From: Cherax quadricarinatus
Lineage: Eukaryota > Arthropoda > Malacostraca > Decapoda > Parastacidae
Assembly (NCBI RefSeq): GCF_038502225.1
Contig: NC_091374.1
Coordinates: 6,889,538 to 6,953,537 of the forward strand
Direction of reading: 5' to 3'
DNA: 64,000 nt
Positions within the stretch are counted from its first letter, which is position 1, and the number at the start of each line of letters is the position of its first letter. The position numbers and the translations under genes are program-made. The notes under the pieces were generated by a model that saw only the letters and a list, made by a program, of their open reading frames with translations, was not told the DNA's origin and made no database searches. This document shows positions 43,342 to 54,237 of the stretch, piece by piece.

Positions 43342-43630
43342 ACTCTCTCACTCCTCACTCCTCTCTCTCCTCACTCTCTCTCACCTCTCTATCTCTCACT
43401 CTCTCACTCCTCACTCTCTCACTCTCTCTCTCTCTCTCTCTCTCTCTTACCCCCTCCTCCCATCCTTTCCTAGAATGACCCCTACCTCTCCCTTCCACTA
43501 CAGATTTATAAACCCTCCACATCATCCTATTTGCTCCACCCTCTCTAAATGACCAAACCACCTCAGTAACCCCTCTTCATCCCTCTGAATAATACTTTAG
43601 TAACTCCACACCTTCTAATTTCCACACTAT
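42485..43630 (-). mobile_element. RTE-like LINE 3' end, blown apart by microsatellite expansion
   Basis: Minus-strand 3' UTR at 42485-42815 (GACTGTCTCCCATCGAGACA; poly-A seen as A-run at 42531) and the C-terminal coding part at 43450-43630 (SRKGWEEG, RMMWRVYKSVVEGRGRG) are the two sides of one element. In the intact copies these are under 100 bp apart; here about 640 bp of GT and CT repeats separate them. Confidence 0.85.
42814..43447. repeat. (GT)n followed by long imperfect (CT)n tract
   Basis: (GT)n at about 42814-42871, a short CACGTGCACGCAC bridge, then (CT)n with CAC and CCT interruptions to 43447. Long open frames here are artefacts. Confidence 0.97.
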
Positions 43631-43639
43631 GAGTTATTC

Positions 43640-43800
43640 TTTCTTTGTTTCAACAAACTGGCCGTATCCCACCAAAGCAGGGTGGCCTAAACAGAAAAAC
43701 AAAAGTTTCTCTTAAACTTTAGTAATGTATACAGAAGAAGGGGTTACTAGCCCCTTGCTCCCAGCATGTTGATCGCCTCTTACAACACGCATGGCATGTT
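43640..43800 (-). mobile_element. Short internally deleted RTE derivative
   Basis: Contains RTE 3' terminal sequence (TGGCCGTATCCCACCAAAGC) directly next to RTE 5' UTR sequence (GGGGTTACTAGCCCCTTGCT; TTACAACACGCATGGC), the arrangement also seen at 53755-54225. Truncated at the right. Confidence 0.7.
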
Positions 43801-43842
43801 CTTGCATTAAGAATAAAAAAGCACCATACCATGACTGGAACA

Positions 43843-43976
43843 AGACACAAATAACCCACACATAGGAGAATGAAACTACGACAACGTTTTGACCTGACGT
43901 GAACTATTAAGTAGACTGTGCAAGTCAGACCAAAACTTCATAAGTTTGAGTCTTCTATGTGTGGGTTATTTGTTCA
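43843..43976. mobile_element. Short inverted-repeat element (hairpin MITE), copy 2
   Basis: Ends ACACAAATAACCCACACATA / TATGTGTGGGTTATTTGT match those of 5143-5276, with the arms more diverged inside. Confidence 0.75.
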
Positions 43977-44226
43977 TGTTCTTGTAGTATGATTCATTTA
44001 TAGTTATTATGTCTCCTTTCTTTCCTCCTGTCAGTTAAAATGGACTCTTCTGCATTTCCAGTCTAACTTTGTATCTGTCTGTCATAGGAGCCATTGTTGA
44101 GCAGGTCCCAACGTTTTTCTATATTGTGTACTGTACATGTTCTCTTTAAGTGGATTCTTAATACTACTTTTCATAGTTTTGGTCTGACTTTCCATAAATG
44201 GATATTTCTGAATTTCACCTTTCATA

Positions 44227-45509
44227 CAGGCATACCTTGGTTTAGGTTTCAGAGAAAGCAAACCTTCATTAAATGTGCAGTAGCACTAGACAAAAAAAAA
44301 AAATATGCTCAATTCGGCTTGGAGTCAGCTGATGTGTGCATCACCACCACAAGCCATCTTAACCCTTTCAGGGTTTTGGCCGTACTAGTATGGCTTACGC
44401 ACCAGGGTTTTTGACATACTAGTACGCCTAAATTTTAGTGCCCTCAAATCTAGTGAGAGAAAGCTGGTAGGCCTACATATGAAAGAATGGGTCTATGTGG
44501 TCAGTGTGCACGGTATAAAAAAAAATCCTGCAGCACAGTGTGTAATGAGAAAAAAAACTTTGACCGTGTTTCTGGATTAAAACAGCGACTTTGCACTGTA
44601 TTTTCGTATGGTATTAATTGTTGTATTCTAGTTTTCCTGGTTTCAGAAATTGAGATGATTTTGACTGGTTTTACAAAGAAAAGTACCTTGAAATTGAGCT
44701 CAAAGTAGCAGAAATGTTCGAGTTTTACCAAAGTTCAAAAGTAAACAAATCATGCTATGCATCCAATACATGTCAGTTGGTGAGTCTAATATTCTTTCAC
44801 AAGTGCACTGATATTATTTATACCATTTCTACATCAATGCAGTAGTCTGCATAACAGTAAATCTTCTATTTTTTTTTTTTTGTGACAAAAATTCAAAGTG
44901 GAAAGCAAAAGAATGTAAGAGGGGCATGGGGACGTGACTAATGAACAGAGGAAATGTTATTTTAGTGCCAGGAATGTCTTTCTTGTTTATTCTGGACTAT
45001 TTGGAAATTGGCATCTTTTGAAATTTGTGTGAAATTGGCAAAATTGCTAAATTCTGACCACTGTATTGGATAGTTGAAATCGGTAAATGGGTCGTTTCTT
45101 GTACTCATTCGATAGAAAAAATGGAGTTCTAGCGAAATAGTTATGATTTTTGTCGACAAGTACACTGGAATTGGCCGAAAATAGGGCTCAAAGTGGGCAA
45201 AATCGCCTATGCGTAAACATCATCAAGATCGCTAACTTCGCGAGAGCATAATTTCTTAAGCTTTCCATCAAATTTCATACTTTTGGTGTCATTATGATTG
45301 GGAAAAGATTCCCTATATTTTCATAAGAAAAAATATATATTTTTTTTTTTCGAAATTTGGGTGACCCTGAGAACAAGTCTGAGAGGGCCTGTCGACCCTG
45401 AAAGGGTTAATAGCAAGACGAGTACCAGTAATAATAACTAGATACGTAATTGATAAGTACTGTATTAGCGAAACACTTGAGTGAAGCTCCCTAAAGCAAG
45501 GTATGCCTG
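44227..45509. mobile_element. TA-flanked MITE (outer) carrying a piggyBac-like insertion
   Basis: Ends CAGGCATACCTTGGTTTAGG / CCTAAAGCAAGGTATGCCTG, flanked by TA (44225-44226, 45510-45511). Removing the inner element (44363-45406) leaves a MITE of about 240 bp. Tc1/mariner- or pogo-type by its TA target; no transposase. Confidence 0.8.
44363..45406 (+). mobile_element. TTAA-flanked piggyBac-like element, uninterrupted reference copy
   Basis: TTAA at 44359-44362 and 45407-45410, ends CCCTTTCAGGGTTTTGGCCG / GGCCTGTCGACCCTGAAAGG. 1044 bp, no long ORF. This copy shows the intact structure used to interpret 24992-27578 and 18030-19105. Confidence 0.85.
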
Positions 45510-45511
45510 TA

Positions 45512-46384
45512 TGAGGTATCTTAAAGTTTGCCAGCATGGCTTACCCCAAGTGAAGTAGGATAGGACTGGTGCTGGAGCTCCATGTGTAAGTGGTGTTAGT
45601 TTATCTTGCAGTGTTTGGTACGTGTATATTTTTGTAAGTGATTTCCATATGATGGAAAAAAAATTGCATGATACGGTACTGTAATCTTGTTACTGTATTT
45701 CATAATATTGGCAGCTAGTTCTACACAGCACATAAATGTCGATTGGTTTAGCTTTGTTGTTGCACAAATGTGTTTTGTAGTTCCGTGAAATGTTCCCTAC
45801 AATATTGTAGAATAAATAATGTATAATTTTTTGTAACTTCCATTGTGATATTGAAACATGCATATGCACCGAGTATCAGGATTGTCACTTTTTGTGATAT
45901 ATGTACAGTAATCCCTCTTTTAGTATGGGCATTGGCATGCATCTAAACGTTCTGTGCATAAACGTGATGATGAGTTGGTATGACATCTAGTGTCAAGCTG
46001 TTTGTTAAATGCGCTTTTCAAAAATTCACTAGGATGTGAAACTTCAGAGGTCACAAATAAAAGCAGCAGTAGTTATACAGACGAAAGGTTCCATTGAAGA
46101 AAATCAAGGAAGTATTTGTGCAGCTTGCTCTCTTAAAACATGGACTGACACCTGACCTAAACAAGTAAAGCTCCAGTCTCAGTCCCATGTATTACTATGC
46201 AAAGCTTTCAGAACCTCACTTTAAGTGCTGTTGTGATGAAAATTACACTCGAACGCAACTTGATAATACTATTGTGAATACAAACAATAATTGCACAAAA
46301 GAATTATCCTGTGGAGACTTGCTTAATTGCTTTCGTCACTTCCCTTTTGTCGAGAATTTTGCCTACCGTTACGGTAGTTAAATT
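45512..46384. other. NSD intron sequence, nothing firm
   Basis: AT-rich. Near 45906 a CAGTAATCCCTCTTTTAGTA sequence preceded by TA resembles one end of another MITE, but no partner end was found. Confidence 0.4.
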
Positions 46385-46545
46385 TTCTCCCTCTGAAGGT
46401 AGGTTTCTTCATGTTGGTGAAGGGCTCTTGATCTAGGAAATTGGACTTGTCCTCTTTTTCTTGGGTCAAACCTGATTGCCTCTAAGTATCCATGCACTGC
46501 AGGACCCGTACAAGTTTAGTGCTTTCCCTTCAATATGACGATAAC
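46385..46545 (+). mobile_element. Dispersed SINE-like repeat, diverged
   Basis: Same family as 8805-9024 (TTGGTGAAGGGCTCTTGATC; TAGTGCTTTCCCTTCAAT). Confidence 0.65.
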
Positions 46546-46613
46546 ATTTCTGGGTTCTCGTGTATTTGTAATTTAAAGAATTAAGTTATTTAACTTGGGT
46601 TAATTTTCCACAG

Positions 46614-46773
46614 GAGCTAGCACTCTCTGGTTTGGATATTCGAACATTTGAACAAGCAAACCCATGTAAACATCTGCTTGGTGATCTTGTGTGGGTTAAC
46701 ATTCGGGGAAGCCCACTCTGGCCTGCTATGATATCTTATGATTCTCTCCTTGGACAGTATAGCAGACTATCAT
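46614..46773 (+). CDS. NSD: NSD-family methyltransferase, PWWP domain first half
   Basis: 160-bp exon between TTTTCCACAG and CAT|GTGAGT, entering in phase 0 and leaving one base into a codon. It encodes LLGDLVWVNIRGSPLWPAMI, an unmistakable PWWP core (here SPLWP). In NSD proteins this domain reads H3K36me2/3 on nucleosomes and sits before the PHD cluster. The aromatic cage residues cannot be confirmed by eye beyond the core tryptophans. The domain continues in the exon at 48284. Confidence 0.92.
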
Positions 46774-46815
46774 GTGAGTATTAGGCTTCTTATGAATCTT
46801 TGTGGCATTGTTAAA

Positions 46816-47945
46816 GTTCCCCTCTCCCTCCCCCTCCCCCCCCTCCCCCTCCCTCCTCCCTCCTCCCTCCTCCCTCTCCCATCACCCACCCACTTACCTC
46901 CTCTTCTCGTACCTCCTACCCTTGTCTCTTACCTTCACTCCTCTCCGACCTCCCCTCCCCTCCTACCTCCCCATACCTCCCCTTCTCTCCCACTACCTCA
47001 GATACACCACCCCTCTCTCCCTCCCTTCCCTCCCTCCCTTCCCTCCTTCCCTTCCCTCCTTCCCTTCCCTCCCTCCCTCCCTCCCCTCCCTCCATTCCCT
47101 TCCTCCCTTCCCTCCCTCCATTCCCTCCCTCCCTTCCCTCCCTCCATTCCCTCCCTCTCTCCATTCCCTCCCTCTCTCCATTCCCTCCCTCTCTCCATTC
47201 CCTCCCTCTCTCCATACAATCCCTCCCTCCCTCCCTCCATTCCCTCCCTCCCTCCCTCCATTCCCTCCCTCCCTCCCTCCCTCCCTCCATTCCCTCCCTC
47301 CCTCCCTCCATTCCCTCCCCCTCCCTCCATTCCCTCCCTCCCTCCCTCCACTCCCTCCATCTCTCCCTCCATCCTCCACTCCCTCTTTCCCCCCATCCTC
47401 CACTCCCTCTCTCCCTCCATCCTCCACGCCCTCTCTCCCTCCATTCTCAACTCCCTCTCTCCATCCTCCACTCCCTCTCCCTCCATTCCCTCCCTCTCTC
47501 CCTCCATTCCCTCCCTCTCTCCCTTCCCTCCCTCTCTCCATTCCCTCCCTCTCTCCATTCCCGCCCACTCTCCATTCCCTCCCTCTCTCCATTCCCTCCC
47601 TCTCTCCATTCCCTCCCTCTCTCCATTCCCTCCCTCTCTCCATTCCCTCCCTCTCTCCATTCCCTCCCTCTCTCCATTCCCTCCCTCTCTCCATTCCCTC
47701 CCTCTCTCCATTCCCTCCCTCTCTCCATTCCCTCCCTCTCTCCAATCCCTCCCTCTCTCCAATCCCTCCCTCTCTCCATTCCCTCCCTCTCTCCATTCCC
47801 TCCCTCTCTCCATTCCCTCCCTCTCTCCATTCCCTCCCTCTCTCCATTCCCTCCCTCTCTCCATTCCCTCCCTCTCTCCATTCCCTCCCTCCCTCCCTTT
47901 CCCTCCCTCCCTCCCCTCCCTTCATCCTCTCCCCTCCCTTTCCTT
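46816..47945. repeat. 1.1-kb polypyrimidine tract with 17-bp units
   Basis: Almost pure C/T on the plus strand. The middle and right part (about 47140-47890) is built of 17-bp units (TCCATTCCCTCCCTCTC). It starts about 40 bp after the donor of the first PWWP exon, inside an NSD intron. Long frames on both strands (Pro/Ser/Leu or Glu/Gly/Arg) are artefacts. Confidence 0.97.
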
Positions 47946-48283
47946 CTTTTACCCTATCTCTCTAACACCAATTCTCTGGCACTTCCTCTTCTTCCATATG
48001 TCCTCCTCTTTCCCCATGTTGTAATCCTTCACAATGTGAATATCAACCATATCCTTTGAGTCTGGCTAATTAACAGTTAAATTAATACTAATTAGACATA
48101 TATTTAAAATTGCCTGACATTGATTACTGCGTGTATGACATTATATAAGATATTAAATTACGTGTTCTTTTTATTTATAATAAAAAACAAGCGAAGTCAT
48201 GCTCAACTTAATGTTTTCTATAAGTATTTTATAGGAACATGAATTTGAATGATTTTCTCCTGAGAATACAAGTTTTTTGACAG

Positions 48284-48438
48284 TGACACAGCTCTGGCGT
48301 AAGGTTCGCGGTATCCGGTTGTACCATGTGCAGTTCTTCAGTGACAATGCTATGACTTACTGGATTGCCCCTGGCAGTATTTTGCCATTTGAAGGCTTAG
48401 CCAAGTTGAAAGAATACCTCATTGAGCAAAAATCCAAG
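48284..48438 (+). CDS. NSD: NSD-family methyltransferase, PWWP domain second half
   Basis: 155-bp exon between TTTTTTGACAG and AAG|GTAAAT. Two bases complete the split Leu codon from 46773. It encodes LWRKVRGIRLYHVQFFSDNA then MTYWIAPGSILPFEG, the second half of the PWWP (YHVQFF is the pattern in vertebrate NSD PWWP domains), and a helical LAKLKEYLIEQKSK. The exon ends in phase 0. An earlier CAG at 48297-48299 lies inside the exon and would break the frame. Confidence 0.92.
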
Positions 48439-48802
48439 GTAAATATTTAGTATCCCACACACCTAAGAAATTAGAATTGCACCATATCATATAAGTGATG
48501 AATTGTGTAAGGAGGGCTGGGAAGTGACCTTAAAGTTGCAGGTCCACCGCACCAATCTTACCACACAGAAATATTGTCGAGGGCTTTCGAGTACAAGGTT
48601 GCCAGCTTGGTCCCCAGTGGTCCCTACACAAATTGTTACTAATGCCCCTAGATTTAGTAAACATTTGTTTTTTCTAAGCGCTGGATAAAATGTGTGCCAA
48701 GAATGTGGGGTATTGTCAGTGAATTATATTAATTAAAGGATAAAATAAACGTAGCTAATGTTACCGTTTTTTTTGGTACCATACATAATCCCAGTATATA
48801 AC

Positions 48803-49676
48803 ACAATGAAACTTCTCATTAATGGACTTTTGATTTATTGCTATCAGCAATTTTGGATAAAAAAAAATGGCTTGGGACATGCTTAAATTATTGAAAGAAA
48901 TGGACAAAAGTCTGTAATTTCACATTTTCTTCGTAGCAATAGTGGCAGTAATGACTGGTTGCCCTCTGAAGTATTGGGCCAAGTCCGTTAACTCTTGACA
49001 TTTGTCCAGTGCAGGCCAGAGCAACCACATCCAGGATCTGTTCTTTTTTCATTATTTCCTGAACCATAGGCCACCCGTGCCAGTTTATTATTTGTTCTCA
49101 ATTGCACACTTGTCATTGTTTAATTTTCCTGGATTTAGAGCATTTTGTGTAACTATATTAACATATTAAGCAAAGAGCAATTAACAGTGGCATCTAAAGC
49201 AAGTGATTGTGCCATGTGAAAATGTATGGTTCTTATGTGTTAAGCAGAAACTTGAACTGATAAAGGTTAAGTCTGGTGTCTCAGTGGCATGGGTACGTGA
49301 GGAATATGGTGTTAAGAAACAGTGTCTGATATCTGTAGAAGCAAGGACAAGCTTGCACACTATGCTCTTAAATTTAGTGTAGATGCTAGCTATAAAGGTT
49401 TAACAGTTGGTCCTAGAAAGCATGCGAAAACTGCCCATGTTCACGACAGTTTAATGCTCATCTCTCCACCATGAGAAGGCAAGTAAAATTACTGTAAATT
49501 ACACAGCACTACAAAACTATACAGTACAGTACTATACAGGTTACAATACTTGTATTCTTTGCATCTGTTAGTCTTCTGCATCAGCAGACCAAGTCCAATA
49601 CATCAGAAGACAACTAGACAATCATGAAATGTACACACCCTACCCCTTATTAGTTCATTAATAAGAGGTTTCACTG
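48803..49676 (+). mobile_element. Relic of a second pogo/Tigger-type transposon
   Basis: Ends CAATGAAACTTCTCATTAAT / ATTAATAAGAGGTTTCACTG are inverted repeats, with TA at the right side. At 49244-49384 a reading KQKLELIKVKSGVSVAWVRE then EYGVKKQ resembles the helix-turn-helix start of pogo-type transposases, after which stops appear. Most of the transposase is gone. Confidence 0.6.
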
Positions 49677-49739
49677 TACTAAGAATGAAAAATATGTATA
49701 AATTAATAGCTTCTCACTATGTTAAAGAAACCTTAAGAG

Positions 49740-49868
49740 AGGTGAATGATGCCAGTGTGGGGTTCTTGATCCAGGAATCTGGACTTGCATTCCCTTTGGA
49801 TGGAATCTGAGCACCTGCCATTCCCCAGGTGCTGTATAACCCCTATGTGTATAGCATTTTCCCCTTAT
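49740..49868 (+). mobile_element. Dispersed SINE-like repeat, diverged
   Basis: Third member of the 8805-9024 family (GGTGCTGTATAACCCCTATG; TATAGCATTTTCCCC). Confidence 0.6.
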
Positions 49869-50310
49869 TAAAACAAAACGGAGCAGAGGAGAGAGAGAGA
49901 GATACATGTTAATATATACATGGAAAATACTCGGGCCTGGTCCCAAATTTGCACACTGCCATAACAACATACTGGAGTGAGAGATATGGGAGGAAGTGTA
50001 AAATAAACCCAGTGAGGAGCAGGGGTGCGGTGGGGACAATAAGGGAACACTGTATCAACATCCGGGGTCCCAGACTATTCAACATCTTACCAGAAGATAC
50101 CAGAAACGTGGCTGGAACAAGTGTAGAAGCCTTCAAGAGGAAACTGGACAAGTATCTTCACCAGGTGTCAGATCAACCAGGCTGTCATGGATATGTGGGG
50201 CAGCAGGCCTCCAGAAGCAACAGCCTGGTTGACCAGGCAAGCACCAGACGAGCCTGACCAATGGCCAGGCTCAGAGACTAGATTAGCTGTCGAAACTCTT
50301 CAAAGGTATA
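49869..50310 (+). mobile_element. 3' end of the second CR1/L2-like LINE family, copy 1
   Basis: Reads RGPRLFNILPEDTRNVAGTS then EAFKRKLDKYLHQVSDQPGC, then the 3' UTR ending in AAACTCTTCAAAGG. Matches the 3' end of 32225-39115. 5'-truncated. Confidence 0.88.
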
Positions 50311-50879
50311 TCAAAGCTAAAACAATCAGAAATATTCAACAATTGTAGAAGTATAGCTGGAGTAAGTATATGGAAGTTAAAAACACAGGCATGTATGATT
50401 TCATTCAAATATGGGTTATGAGCCTTTGTGCACCGCCTCCGAACTTTTTTAAAACTATGATGCGATCGACCTATTCCTTTACTGTGCAAGGTGAACTTGG
50501 GCAAAATATTTCAGTTGCAATTTATTGAAAAACAGTCGCTGGATGGGATTCTACTGTATCTCACTATCCAAATTATTTCATTTCACCCTTTGATTTTTCT
50601 CAGGTTTTTGTATAGCCCTGATTCTGATTTGGATGTTTAGTTTATATCCTTGTCCCCTTCTGGTCACTATCCTGTCTATACCTGTAAGTATTTCGTATGT
50701 CATAATCATATCTCTAGATCTTTCAAAAATAGGAGGCCTAGCATTCTCATTCTCTCTTCATAGCACATTTCTCATCTTCATTACCACTTTGGATGTGCTA
50801 CTTTTGGCTTGTGTTTGATCAGATGAGTGTTCCATGCAATGCTGAGTAATGAAGAATTAATCTCTTCAAATCAGTAGTT

Positions 50880-51480
50880 CTCCCTCACTTGGAATATTGC
50901 TCAGTGCTGACGGCCCTATTCAAAGCAGGAGAAATATCGGAGCTGGAACAAAGGCAGAGATTGTTTATGGCTCACATTGAGCTAGTAAAGCACCTAAACT
51001 ACTGGGAACGCCTTCAAGTCTTGAACATGTATTCATTGGAGCTGAGGAGAGAGAGATACATGATAATATATACCTGGAAAGTACTGGAGGGGCTGGTCCC
51101 AAATCTGCACATTGCCATAACATACTGGAGTGAGAGATATGGGAGGAAGTGTAAAATAAACCCAGTGAGGAGCAGGGGTGCAGTGGGGACAATAAGGGAA
51201 CACTGTATCAATATCCGGGGTCCCAGACTATTCAACATCTTACCAGAAGATACCAGAAACATGGCTGGAACAAGTGTAGAAGCCTTCAAGAGGAAACTGG
51301 ACAAGTATCTTCACCAGGTGCCAGATCAACCAGGCTGTCATGGATATGTGGGGCAGCGGGCCTCCAGAAGCAACAGCCAGGCTGACCAGGCAAGCACCAG
51401 ACGAGGCCGACGCATGGCCGGTCTCAGAGAGTAGATAAACTCTCGAAACTTCAGAGGTAAGGTATATCAAAGGTATATAT
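50880..51480 (+). mobile_element. 3' end of the second CR1/L2-like LINE family, copy 2
   Basis: A 181-codon open stretch (50889-51434) from the thumb (MEYCSVLTALFKAGEISELE) to the C-terminus, then the same 3' UTR as copy 1. It lies about 600 bp from copy 1 in the same orientation. Confidence 0.88.
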
Positions 51481-51699
51481 CATGTTGTAAAGTATGTCTT
51501 AAATGTGTGCTTTCTAGGTTTCTGAATACCATCCATATATTTATGAGATATGTACTGTTTAATTTTAACATTATTCACACCCAAGTCGATAATTATCTCT
51601 ACAAAATAATTAGTAGTAGAGTTGTTGTTGAGAGCAAACAAAGACTGTCATTTATTCTGGTCCAATCTGGTGGTCTCTCTTTGTGGTCAGATTAATGGA

Positions 51700-51930
51700 G
51701 ATGTGATACCTGAGCAGGGTAATATTTTGTGATGGGATCAGGGAAACTGGTTAGCCAAACTTTGAGTCCTCTGAAAGAGGGGGTTTGGGATATTTGCTGT
51801 TTAGAGTGACATCTTAACTCATATCTGCATGCATCTGGCAAGACAGCAATAGTGTGAATGATGGTGAAAGTGTTTCTTTTTCAGGTCACCCTTCCTTGGT
51901 GGGACAGTCAGTGTGTTAAAAAAAAAAAAA
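51700..51930 (+). mobile_element. RTE-like LINE 3' UTR fragment with A tail
   Basis: Contains TTTCAGGTCACCCTTCCTTG and GTCAGTGTGTTAAAAAAAAA, in the plus orientation, matching the 3' ends of the RTE-like copies. Confidence 0.8.
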
Positions 51931-52465
51931 GTGAAACCTCTTTGTGTGGATTGCTGACTCATTTCTTACTTATTACAAAAGTAGAAGCCATATGTGATAT
52001 TTCATTATATGTGTAGTATGTTTTTTTCAATAGTATACTCTGAGTTTGTTCTTATTCTCTCCATATCAATGTTTTTGTATATTCCATGTGTGGATGCTTA
52101 TTTTTGTTAGGTTGAATTTGAATTCTAATATTTTCTGTGCCTTCACAAAAGAAATTACCTTAGCAATTGGAAGATATTGTTAATGTATTTTTATTGTATT
52201 TGTTATTAAAAAACATATTTATGTATTGGTTTTGGCTGTTTGAGATTAAAAACAAAGTATAAATTTATTTGCAAGTTCTTGGTGACAGTTTAAATAAATA
52301 TCTACTTTTTATCCCATGTTAAACAGCTTTCAGATTTTAAACTTTTTTTTTAACAAGAAGGCTGAAAATTTTTGGAAGCACCTTTTAGGAGAACACTTTA
52401 TTGGCAATAATGTAGCCAATAAACCATACAGTTATTTGTAATCTAAAACAATTTTTTCTTTACAG

Positions 52466-52608
52466 TTAAGAAAGTTACCGAGGTGCCAGCGATCACATAC
52501 AGAATGCCAACTAAAAACTTTAACATACATGAAAAAGAACTCAGGACAGAAGTATGAGCGGTGGATGAAGGCTATTGAGGAAGCAAAAACTGCATTATTA
52601 ATGGATAG
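52466..52608 (+). CDS. NSD: NSD-family methyltransferase, exon after the PWWP
   Basis: 143-bp exon between TTTTTTCTTTACAG and ATAG|GTCAGT, phase 0 in and two bases out. It encodes LRKLPRCQRSHTECQLKTLT and a charged amphipathic segment (QKYERWMKAIEEAKTALLMD), the helical extension that follows the NSD PWWP. The AG at its end joins A at 58886 to give Arg. Confidence 0.82.
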
Positions 52609-52924
52609 GTCAGTATTGCTTAGTGACTAATTAAAGGCTGCTGATACACAGTACTTCATTTTGGCAGCATCACAGAAAGCTTAATAAATTCAAAAGTTTT
52701 ATTCTTGTGCATTTAGGCCCATATTTCTTTTGTAGTTTTTGCATTTGACACCACAGGTTACTTGTCAGTTATATTGGACATCAAACTGCATTGTCTATCA
52801 TACGTATAAAGGGGTTCTCTCATCTTTCTACAACTCTACACTGGTTACTACTTATATTATGAATTGTAGCAATTGGCATGGTAAGTTAGTTCTGACTTTC
52901 TATAACTTCCCAAGGATTTTGAAA

Positions 52925-53485
52925 GATTATGCAGAGAATTCATAGCTTGAAGATTAGGTATAGGTTTACTAAAATAATTATCTCCTAAGACTTAGGAGGG
53001 AGTGTTGAGGTGGTTTGGACAATTAGAGAGGGTAGAGTGAAATAGAAATACTTGGAGGGTATACAGATCTGTAGTGGAGGGAAGGTGGAGTAGGAGTTGC
53101 CCTAAGAAAGGATGGAGGGAGGAAATAAAGGAGCTTTTGTGTACAAGGGGCTTGGATATCCAGCAGGCATGTTTGTGAGCCTGTTAGATAGGAGTGCGTG
53201 AAAGCAAATGGTTTTTGGTGTGACGAGCTGTTGGACTGTGAGCAAGGTAACATTTTGTGAAGGTATTCAGGGAAGTCAGTTAGCCAAATTTATGTCCTGG
53301 AGGTGGGAAGTATGGTACCTGCACTCTGGAAGAAGGGTGGAGATATGTTGCAATTTTTGAACTGTGGTGTTGAGATGCCTCTGGCAGGACAGTGATGGAG
53401 TGAGTGATGAAAGCATTTCTTCTTTTTTTGGGTCACCCTGCCTCTGTGGGAAATAGCCAGTGTGTTTTTAAATAAAAATTAAAAT
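52925..53485 (+). mobile_element. RTE-like LINE 3' end, diverged
   Basis: Plus-strand C-terminal coding relic (GAGAATTCATAGCTTGAAGA; GTAGTGGAGGGAAGGTGGAG; CTTGGATATCCAGCAGGCAT) and 3' UTR to CTGTGGGAAATAGCCAGTGT. Older than the other copies. Confidence 0.8.
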
Positions 53486-53563
53486 TATAGGATTAACCAA
53501 TAATTCAGTAGTTTTCAGCAAAGTTGCTTTTGTCCTCGTCAAATTACTGTCACATTGTAAGTA

Positions 53564-53690
53564 CAGTAGGGGCTCACTTTTACAGCAGGTTAGGTTCCAG
53601 GCTACTGCCAGAAAGCGGACATCGCAGGAAAGCAGAACGCCATTTTTTCCACTTATAAATTATATAGATGCCAAATAACAAGTTTGCACT
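53564..53690 (+). mobile_element. Possible left end of a pogo/mariner-type element
   Basis: TACAGTAGGGGCTCACTTTT, with GCAGGTTAGGTTCCAGGCTA and repeated AAAGCRGAAC motifs, resembles the start of a TA-flanked DNA element. No right end is seen. Confidence 0.4.
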
Positions 53691-53754
53691 GACATATATT
53701 AAGTTATCAATAGAACTAGGCATTAAACACAATAAAAAATAAAATACACACACA

Positions 53755-54225
53755 CACACACTCTTCTTTCTTTCAACAAACCGGCCGTATCCCACCGAGG
53801 CAGGGTGGCCCAAAAAGAAAAAAGTTTCTTTTTTTTTTTTAATTTAGTAATTTATACAGGAGAAGGGGCTACTAGCCCCTTGCTTCCAGCATTTTAGTCA
53901 CCTCTTACAACACGCATGGCTTCAGAGGAAGAATTCTGTTCCACTTCCCCATGGAGATAGGAAATAAACAAGAACAAGAACTAGAAAGAAAATAGAAGAA
54001 AACCCAGAGGGGTGTGTATATATATGCTTGTACATGTATGTGTAGTGTGACCTAAGTGTAAGTAGAAGTAGCAAGACATACCTGAAATCTTGTATATTTA
54101 TGAGACAGAAAAAAGACACCAGCAATCCTACCATCATGCAAAACAATTACAGGTTTCCGTTATACAATCACTTGGCAGGACGGTAGTACCTCCCTGGGCG
54201 GCTGCTGTCTACCAACCTACTACCT
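53755..54225 (-). mobile_element. Short internally deleted RTE derivative (5' UTR joined to 3' end)
   Basis: On the minus strand it starts like the RTE 5' UTR (GGTAGACAGCAGCCGCCCAG near 54218), continues through CCATGCGTGTTGTAAGAGG, then passes directly to the RTE 3' terminus (GAGGCAGGGTGGCCC...CGGCCGTATCCCACCGAGGC on the plus strand at about 53780-53812). The whole coding region is missing. It is directly downstream of the RTE copy at 54238-57815, in the same orientation. Confidence 0.75.
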
Positions 54226-54237
54226 ACAACACATACA

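Noticed and set aside
42794..43552. Ser/Leu-rich 219-252-codon frames
   Set aside because: (GT)n and (CT)n repeats; several frames are open over the same bases.
46738..48024. 428-codon Pro/Ser-rich frame and its Gly/Glu/Arg-rich complement
   Set aside because: Polypyrimidine tract in an NSD intron; the frame begins in the end of an exon only by chance.
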